Part shown: one piece after another, positions 58,992 through 64,000 of the stretch | Layout of the letters: each line of letters starts with the position of its first letter | Position numbering within the stretch: position 1 is the first letter of the stretch | Origin: an uncultured Adlercreutzia sp. | Lineage (GTDB): Bacteria > Actinomycetota > Coriobacteriia > Coriobacteriales > Eggerthellaceae | Assembly: GCF_958431955.1 (NCBI RefSeq) | Contig: NZ_CAUASN010000006.1 | Coordinates: 1-64,000, forward strand | Length of the DNA stretch: 64,000 bases | Direction of reading: 5' to 3' | Position numbers and translations under genes: made by a program | The notes under the pieces: generated by a model | Seen by the model: the letters and a program-made list of their open reading frames with translations, nothing else | What the model was told of the DNA's origin: nothing | Database searches by the model: none

Positions 58992-61877
58992 TTACGCCTC
59001 CTCGTTCGTATCAGCGGGCACCACGTAGGCAGCCAGGCCGGGCTCGTCCACGCCGGCCGCCAGGAACGGGCCACGCTCGAAGTCTTCCACCAAAGGCTCG
59101 CCGTCGTACCTCTCGATCTCGATGAGCAAGCTGTTGTAGCCGTCCACCTGCGGGAAGTAGTTGGACTGCAAGCCATCGGAGAGCATCTGCTCGGAACCGC
59201 CCCGGTCGATGATGTGGTTCGGATCGGATTCGTCGAACACGGAGTGCACGCCGTGGGGAATGCCCACGGTGCCGGGCATCATGCCCTGCATGGGCTGGGC
59301 GATGCGCAGCATGCTGCCGAAGTCGTTGAAGCAGCGCACCGTGTCGCCCGCCTGGATGCCGCGCTCGGCCGCATCGTCGGCGTTCATGAACACCGGGTTG
59401 CGGAAGGCCTCCTGGGTCCACACCATGTTGTCGTAGCAGGTGTGGGCGCGGCGCATGTAGTGCGGTGTGTAAGCCTGCAGCGGATAGGCGCCCTTCTCCT
59501 TGGTCTCCCAGTTCGCGAAGGTCTCCTGGTAGCCGCGGCGCGGCACGAAGTAGTTCGCATAGGGCTTGATGGGCTCGTCGTTAAGACCGATGCGGTTCAC
59601 GTTGTCGGCCTTGAACTGGCAGTAGATCTCCAACTTGCCGGAAACCGACGGGCGCGGCCAGGCGGTGTCGGCCACGACAACGGACTCGCCGTCAGGCCCG
59701 ATGCCCAGTTTGTCGTCGCGGTAGCCCACGTAGTTGCGCTTGTCGCTGACCGAGCGCTCGACCACGTAGCAGCCGTCGGCCATGAACTGGTCGAAACCGA
59801 CCTTGCCCTCCTGGGTGGGGTAGCTCGCGTGGTACTTCTCGTTGTCGGCGTCGGTCCAGGTGATGACCGGCTCCCACTTCGTGAGATCCTCGTTCAGCAC
59901 GCGCATTCCCAGGAAGTAGCCGAGCCACTGGTCGTAGTTGCTCTTCGGGTAGGCGTCGTCCGGGTTGAAGCCCATACGCTCGATGATCTCGCGGAACACA
60001 CGCTTCTCCTCGCGGGCCTCGTACAGCGGCTTGATGAGGGGCTTCCAGGCAAGCAGGGCGTCCTTGCGCTGCTTCTGGCCGTTGCCGTCGCCAAACGCAC
60101 TCGGCCAGGACAGCTCGCCCCAGGCCTCGTCGTCGTTACCCTCCCAGTGGGTGCACACCGGCAGGATGATGTCGGCGAACTGGGCCGTAAGCGACAGCTT
60201 GATCTCGAAGGAGACCACGGTGTCGGCCGCGCGCATCACCTTGATGGCAGTGGGCAGGTTGCCGCGGGTCTGCATGAAGTTGGAGTTCGTGGAGATCAGG
60301 ATACGTGGGTTCACCGGCATTTCGCGGGCCTCGTGGTAGGTGGGAGTATTGGCGCGCAGCTTCGTGGGGTCGCCCACCACGTCGCTGGAGCCCAAGTCAT
60401 AGGGACCTTCCGTGGAGGACAGGTACGTGCCCTCGTCAAGCGAGCTCCACCAGGAATTGCCTTCGATGTTGCGGTTCGGGCCGGTGGCAGCAGGCGATCC
60501 CACCAGATTGTCCACATAGCCCCAGTCACCGCCGGCGTGCTGGATGAGGCGATAGCCCGAGTCGCCGGCGTCCCAGGTGTAAATGGCCGCCGAGCCTTGG
60601 CCCGACTTGCCGAAGTGGCCGCCCAGGGCTGACACGGTCATAAAGGCCTGGGAGAGATTCTCGGCGCCCAGGTAACGGGACGCGGCGTAGCTGTGCAGGA
60701 ACATCACGGCGTTGTTCTTCCCCGCCATCTCGGCATACCAGGTGATGTCCTCCACCGGCGTGCCGCAGATCTCGGTGGCCCATTCCGGCGTCTTGGGAGT
60801 ATCATCGTAGGCCCCCAGCAGGTAATCGCGGAAGTTCTCATCGGTGGTCGCATCGGCGGGCATCGTCTCGGGCGTGAAGCCCACCGTGCGCTCGTTCACG
60901 AAATCCCAGTCGATGATGTCGCCGCGCTCCTCGTCCAGGCGCACCATCTCGTAGGCGACGGCCAGCAGAAACGCCGTATCGGTACCGGGACGCACGCGAA
61001 TCCAGCGAGCGTCCATAGCCGCGGCCGTGGCGTTGTAGTCGGGTCCCACGAACACGAAGTCAACGCCGGCCTTCTGGGCGTTCTTCAGCCAATACATGGA
61101 AGAGTGCTGGGCCCAGGCGGGGTTACAGCCGTAGAGCACGATGGTGTCGGCGTTGGGCAGGTCGTATTTGTCGGGCGCCATCATGATGTCGGGATGGTCG
61201 CCATGGGAGTACATGCCCAGGGCCTCGGTTTGGAAGGCCCAGCAGCCGAAGGACTCGCATTCGGTGTTGTACACCGCGCCGCCGATGACGGGGAACATCG
61301 CCGAGCCGGGAGCCCAGCGCCAGGCATTGCAGATGACGGCGTCCTGGCCGTACTCGGCGTAGACGCGCTTCAGCTCGTCGGTCACATAGGTCAGCGCCTC
61401 GTCCCAGCTGATGCGCTCCCACTCGTCCTTGCCGCGCAGCTCGCCGTGAGCGGCCTCGCCGCCACCGGGCTGCCAGCTCTTGCGCTTCATGGGGTACTTG
61501 ATGCGATCGGCGTTGTACACCTGCTGGCGCAGCGAGCGCCCGCGCAGGCAGCCGCGCTGCTGGGGGCAGTCGAAGCTGTCGGCATGAGAGTCGTCGGTCT
61601 TCTGGCGAACGACCACGCCGTCGACCACATATCCCATGTTCAGGCACATCTGGTTGCAGTTCTGGTGGCAGTGGATGGGCATCCACTCGCCCTTGCCCTC
61701 GATGATGACCGCATCGCTCGCCACCTGATGGGTCGCCGCGCCTGTCCCGGTGTCGGCCATCTCCTGCCCGGCTTTGGGGGCGCACCCCGCCACACCGGCA
61801 GCAGCCGTCGCGGCCGCGGCCGCAGCGGATACCTTCAAGAAATCGCGACGCTTCAAGCTCTTATCCAGTAGAGACAT
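58992..61877 (-). CDS. dmsA: DmsA-type molybdopterin oxidoreductase catalytic subunit (2), Tat-exported
   Basis: A 961-residue bis-MGD enzyme. Tat signal with RRDFLKV at 10-16 and Cys32 in AGCAP. The 4Fe-4S ligands C70, C74, C78 and C110 give CX3CX3CX31C. DmsA-like blocks: IKYPMKRKSW, RISWDEALTYV, VRPGTDTAFLLAVAYEM, KTPEWATEICGTP, SGKLEIYCQFKADN and RAHTCYDNMVWTQEAFRNP. The predicted Mo-ligand stretch reads CESFGCWAF. It is about 60 residues longer than DmsA 1 and diverged mainly in the middle. ATG 61877 has AGGAGG 9 nt upstream; GTG 61886 and ATG 61883 are too close. Substrate unknown. Confidence 0.9.
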   Translation of the reverse strand: MSLLDKSLKRRDFLKVSAAAAAATAAAGVAGCAPKAGQEMADTGTGAATHQVASDAVIIEGKGEWMPIHCHQNCNQMCLNMGYVVDGVVVRQKTDDSHADSFDCPQQRGCLRGRSLRQQVYNADRIKYPMKRKSWQPGGGEAAHGELRGKDEWERISWDEALTYVTDELKRVYAEYGQDAVICNAWRWAPGSAMFPVIGGAVYNTECESFGCWAFQTEALGMYSHGDHPDIMMAPDKYDLPNADTIVLYGCNPAWAQHSSMYWLKNAQKAGVDFVFVGPDYNATAAAMDARWIRVRPGTDTAFLLAVAYEMVRLDEERGDIIDWDFVNERTVGFTPETMPADATTDENFRDYLLGAYDDTPKTPEWATEICGTPVEDITWYAEMAGKNNAVMFLHSYAASRYLGAENLSQAFMTVSALGGHFGKSGQGSAAIYTWDAGDSGYRLIQHAGGDWGYVDNLVGSPAATGPNRNIEGNSWWSSLDEGTYLSSTEGPYDLGSSDVVGDPTKLRANTPTYHEAREMPVNPRILISTNSNFMQTRGNLPTAIKVMRAADTVVSFEIKLSLTAQFADIILPVCTHWEGNDDEAWGELSWPSAFGDGNGQKQRKDALLAWKPLIKPLYEAREEKRVFREIIERMGFNPDDAYPKSNYDQWLGYFLGMRVLNEDLTKWEPVITWTDADNEKYHASYPTQEGKVGFDQFMADGCYVVERSVSDKRNYVGYRDDKLGIGPDGESVVVADTAWPRPSVSGKLEIYCQFKADNVNRIGLNDEPIKPYANYFVPRRGYQETFANWETKEKGAYPLQAYTPHYMRRAHTCYDNMVWTQEAFRNPVFMNADDAAERGIQAGDTVRCFNDFGSMLRIAQPMQGMMPGTVGIPHGVHSVFDESDPNHIIDRGGSEQMLSDGLQSNYFPQVDGYNSLLIEIERYDGEPLVEDFERGPFLAAGVDEPGLAAYVVPADTNEEA

Positions 61878-61925
61878 GAACATCACCCTCCTCTTGATTC
61901 TCCTTGTCTTCTCCTGACAAGTTGC

Positions 61926-61963
61926 ATCATAGAGAGGGCGTCCCTTCCATAGGTAATGCCTAT
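61926..61963. promoter_or_regulatory. LysR-type dyad and dmsA 2 promoter
   Basis: ATAGG-TAATG-CCTAT (61949-61963) is a T-N11-A LysR motif with perfect 5-bp arms, centred about -37 from the expected dmsA 2 start. Minus-strand TATGAT (61926-61931) is the candidate -10, giving a leader of about 42 nt. AT-rich TATATTGTAATATTGCATAT follows toward the LysR gene. Confidence 0.6.
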
Positions 61964-62073
61964 ATTGTAATATTGCATATGCTTGAAAAGCATGGGGAGC
62001 ACCAGTGCTGCCCGGCGGCGCACGCGTCTAGACCGCCACGTCGCCGAGGCGACCAGAGGGGGAAGAGGGGGCT

Positions 62074-62964
62074 ATGGAGCTGAGAACACTTCGCTATTTC
62101 GTCACGGTCATCCGCGAGGGCTCTATCACGGCGGCGGCTAAATCGCTTCACGTGACCCAGCCGACGCTTTCGCGCCAGTTGGCCGCCTTAGAAGACGAGC
62201 TGGGCCACATTCTTTACCAGCGTAACCGTCAGGGCATCGAGCTGACCGAGCAGGGCGTCATTCTGCGCCGCTACGCCGAGTCCATTCTCGCCTTGGCCGA
62301 TAAGGCCGAGGAGGAAATCGCCCTGCCCACCCATTCCATTGCCGGCAAGGTGCACATCGCCGCCGGAGAAACCCAGGCTATGGAGCTCCTCGCCGAGGCC
62401 ATGCGCCGCACCCAGACCGAATACCCCGGCATCTCCTTCGAGCTGTACAGCGGCACCTCCGCCGACCTCATGGACAACTTCGTCCGCGGCTTCTACGATT
62501 TCTTCTTAGAATGCGAGCTGCGCAGCCATGTGGACATGCACACGATGAGGCTGCCGCACCTGGATGTATGGGGCCTGCTCGTACGCCGCGACGACCCGCT
62601 GGCCGGCTTGGCCGCCATCACGGCGGCCGACTTAGTGGGACATCCGCTCATCAGCTCGCGTCAGGGCGTGAAGGTGGGCGTGCTTGGCCAGTGGCTGGGC
62701 GATCTGGCCGAGAAGATGGACGTGCGCGCCACGTACAACCTGCCCCTGAACGCAAAGTTCCTCGTGCGCCAGGGTCTGGGGGCGGCCTTCACCTATCGCG
62801 GGCTCTTCGAGGCCAACGAGATGAGCGACCTTGCCTTCGTGCCGCTTTCCCCCGCGCTCGAATCGACCCAAGGCATCGTGTGGCGCAAGACCCTCCCGAC
62901 ACGCCAGGCTCAGGCCTTCCTCGACAAGCTGCGGGAAGTTTGCGCGGAGGCGCCAGCTGCGTAG
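62074..62964 (+). CDS. LysR-family transcriptional regulator (2)
   Basis: A 296-residue LysR protein. HTH region: LRYFVTVIREGSITAAAKSL then HVTQPTLSRQLAALEDELGH; effector domain from about residue 88 (GKVHIAAGETQAMELLAEAM). GGAAGAGGGGG precedes ATG 62074. It is divergent from dmsA 2, and a LysR-type dyad lies between them, so regulation of that operon is likely. Sequence outside the HTH differs from LysR 1. Confidence 0.91.
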   Translation: MELRTLRYFVTVIREGSITAAAKSLHVTQPTLSRQLAALEDELGHILYQRNRQGIELTEQGVILRRYAESILALADKAEEEIALPTHSIAGKVHIAAGETQAMELLAEAMRRTQTEYPGISFELYSGTSADLMDNFVRGFYDFFLECELRSHVDMHTMRLPHLDVWGLLVRRDDPLAGLAAITAADLVGHPLISSRQGVKVGVLGQWLGDLAEKMDVRATYNLPLNAKFLVRQGLGAAFTYRGLFEANEMSDLAFVPLSPALESTQGIVWRKTLPTRQAQAFLDKLREVCAEAPAA

Positions 62965-62998
62965 GATAGCGCCCTGCGCGAAAACCCGACCGCGACGG

Positions 62999-63043
62999 CC
63001 GAGGCCCCGAACCTTTCCCCAGGGGGAGGGTTCGGGGCCTCGG
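62999..63043. terminator. GC-rich hairpin between LysR 2 and the fumarate reductase gene
   Basis: Perfect 15-bp stem (62999-63013 with 63029-63043, core CGAGGCCCCGAACC) with a smaller CCCC-A-GGGG stem in the loop. No immediate U-tract on either side, but its place between convergent 3' ends suggests a bidirectional stop. Confidence 0.7.
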
Positions 63044-63089
63044 TCTGAGAGCGGACGCTTGGTTCGCTCGCGATTTTGCTGCGGAGGCG

Positions 63090-64000
63090 CTACGCCACGA
63101 CGCGGGAGGCGACGACCTCGCCGACGTTCTTGCCGAACACCTCGATGTCGCACACGGCGTTGCCGCCGATGCGGTTGTTGCCGTGGATGCCGCCCGTCAC
63201 CTCACCGGCCGCGTACAGGCCCGGAATGGCGTTGCCGTCGGCATCGAGCGCCTCATTGTTCACGTTGATCTTGATGCCGCCCATCTCGTGGTGAATGCCC
63301 GGCGCCACCTTGATGGCGTACATGGGGCCGTCGGCGAACACGATGCAGCCCTGAGTGCGCCCGAACTCGTCGGCCGCGCCGCCGGCCACGGCATCGTAGG
63401 CGGCCACGGTGGCCTCGAGGGCCGCCGCATCCACCCCGATGGCCTCGGCCAGCGCCGCCACGGAATCGGCCTTAGTCACGAGCCCCTGCTTCTCCAGCTT
63501 CGCCACGGACTTGTTCGCGTCGTAGACCTGCTGGTCGAACACGCACCACACGTCCCCGTTCGGCTGGGCCAGCTCGGCGGCCGACACCTTGTCGCGGGTG
63601 GACATCTCGTCGAAGAAGCGCTTGCCCTCGGCGTTCACGAGGATGGCGCCCGAGCCGCGGATGCCCTCGGCCACGAGCGAGTGGGTGGTCTGCTCCACCG
63701 TCGGGTGAATCTGGATCTGGTCCATCTGCACGAGCTCGGCACCCACGTCCTCGGCGAGCCGGTAGCCGTCGCCGGTGGCGCCGGGCTGATTCGTGCTCAC
63801 GAAGTCCTTGAGATCGGGACGGTACTGGGCGATCATCTCGGGGTTCGAGCCCAAACCGCCCGCCGCCAGGATGACGGCCTTAGCGTTGTAGACGGTCGGC
63901 GTGTTGTTGTCGTCGGCCACCACGCCCACCACAGCACCGTCGTTCGTCACCAGCTCGGTGACCTCGCACAGGTTGCGGATGGGAATGCCGCGCTCCTCGG
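63090..64000 (-). CDS. Fumarate reductase/flavocytochrome c-type flavoprotein D, C-terminal part (cut by window edge)
   Basis: About 303 C-terminal residues of a FAD_binding_2 flavoprotein; the reading frame stays open to 64000 and the FAD dinucleotide motif lies outside. Unlike A, B and C it keeps the full fumarate-reductase-type active site of flavocytochrome c3: His in IQIHPT, Arg in EGIRGSGAILVNAEGKRFF, His-His in GIHHEMGGI and Arg in NNRIGGNA. The second FAD block AAGEVTGGIHG is present. It may reduce fumarate or a related enoate such as urocanate; the missing N-terminus would show an FMN or haem domain. Convergent with LysR 2. Confidence 0.9.
   Translation of the reverse strand, partial: EERGIPIRNLCEVTELVTNDGAVVGVVADDNNTPTVYNAKAVILAAGGLGSNPEMIAQYRPDLKDFVSTNQPGATGDGYRLAEDVGAELVQMDQIQIHPTVEQTTHSLVAEGIRGSGAILVNAEGKRFFDEMSTRDKVSAAELAQPNGDVWCVFDQQVYDANKSVAKLEKQGLVTKADSVAALAEAIGVDAAALEATVAAYDAVAGGAADEFGRTQGCIVFADGPMYAIKVAPGIHHEMGGIKINVNNEALDADGNAIPGLYAAGEVTGGIHGNNRIGGNAVCDIEVFGKNVGEVVASRVVA

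Noticed and set aside
58026..60632. 868-codon open frame on the plus strand
   Set aside because: It runs antisense to torD 2, dmsB 2 and dmsA 2, has His/Val/Gly/Leu-rich composition typical of GC-rich shadow frames, and shows no family motif or ribosome site.

Overview
The window looks like a chromosomal segment from a high-GC anaerobic gut actinobacterium of the Eggerthellaceae (Coriobacteriia). The basis is GC-rich coding DNA, several Tat-exported FAD oxidoreductases, two DMSO-reductase-type molybdoenzyme operons with TorD chaperones, two multi-spanning membrane LuxR regulators and an arginine-deiminase-type gene cluster. The genus cannot be settled from sequence reading alone. No rRNA, tRNA, CRISPR array, transposase or integrase was seen.

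Region 1 (1-9.8 kb) is mostly housekeeping. A minus-strand run reads rlmD-like, tilS, maf, hpt, ftsH (ftsH cut by the window start), followed by a small holin-like membrane protein, a large MacB/FtsX-type ABC transporter, ferritin and queH. Region 2 (9.8-18.7 kb) holds a membrane LuxR regulator convergent with a Tat flavoprotein, a hemolysin III protein, a DUF4143-type ATPase preceded by 34-bp tandem repeats, and a second Tat flavoprotein divergent from a TetR regulator. Region 3 (18.7-28.5 kb) has endonuclease IV and then an arginine/citrulline cluster (ornithine carbamoyltransferase, YfcC/ArcD-like carrier, small amidinohydrolase, D-2-hydroxyacid dehydrogenase) divergent from a sodium:solute symporter, with a PucR-type regulator and an AEC carrier.

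Region 4 (28.5-36.1 kb) holds a ferredoxin-domain aldo/keto reductase behind a MerR-type promoter, 5-formyl-THF cyclo-ligase, a MEMO-AMMECR1 fusion, a LysR/acetyltransferase divergent pair, an alpha/beta hydrolase and a three-gene cassette containing a DUF4160-like protein. Region 5 (36.1-42.8 kb) is a galactoside operon (TetR, GH2 glycosidase, galK, an unusually short galT) and a secreted or anchored endonuclease/phosphatase-fold protein. Region 6 (42.9-49.5 kb) has a DJ-1/PfpI protein, a second LuxR-flavoprotein convergent pair, a DUF4160-DUF2442 pair and an orphan radical SAM protein.

Region 7 (49.6-64 kb) is respiratory: dmsA-dmsB-torD locus 1, a divergent NrfD-GntR-slipin operon, a HigBA-like toxin-antitoxin pair flanked by a duplicated slipin 3' end, dmsA-dmsB-torD locus 2 with a divergent LysR, and the C-terminal part of a flavoprotein with a canonical fumarate-reductase active site. 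Exported molybdo- and flavo-enzymes, each paired with its own membrane or DNA-binding regulator, suggest a bacterium that switches among alternative electron acceptors. The acceptors themselves cannot be read from the sequence.

Most promising leads: the TA module bounded by an 89% identical 57-bp slipin-end duplication, the MerR-like 19-bp-spacer promoter, the two molybdoenzyme operons with apparently changed Mo-ligand regions, the LuxR-flavoprotein pairs, the tandem-repeat-controlled ATPase and the three-gene DUF4160-type cassette.
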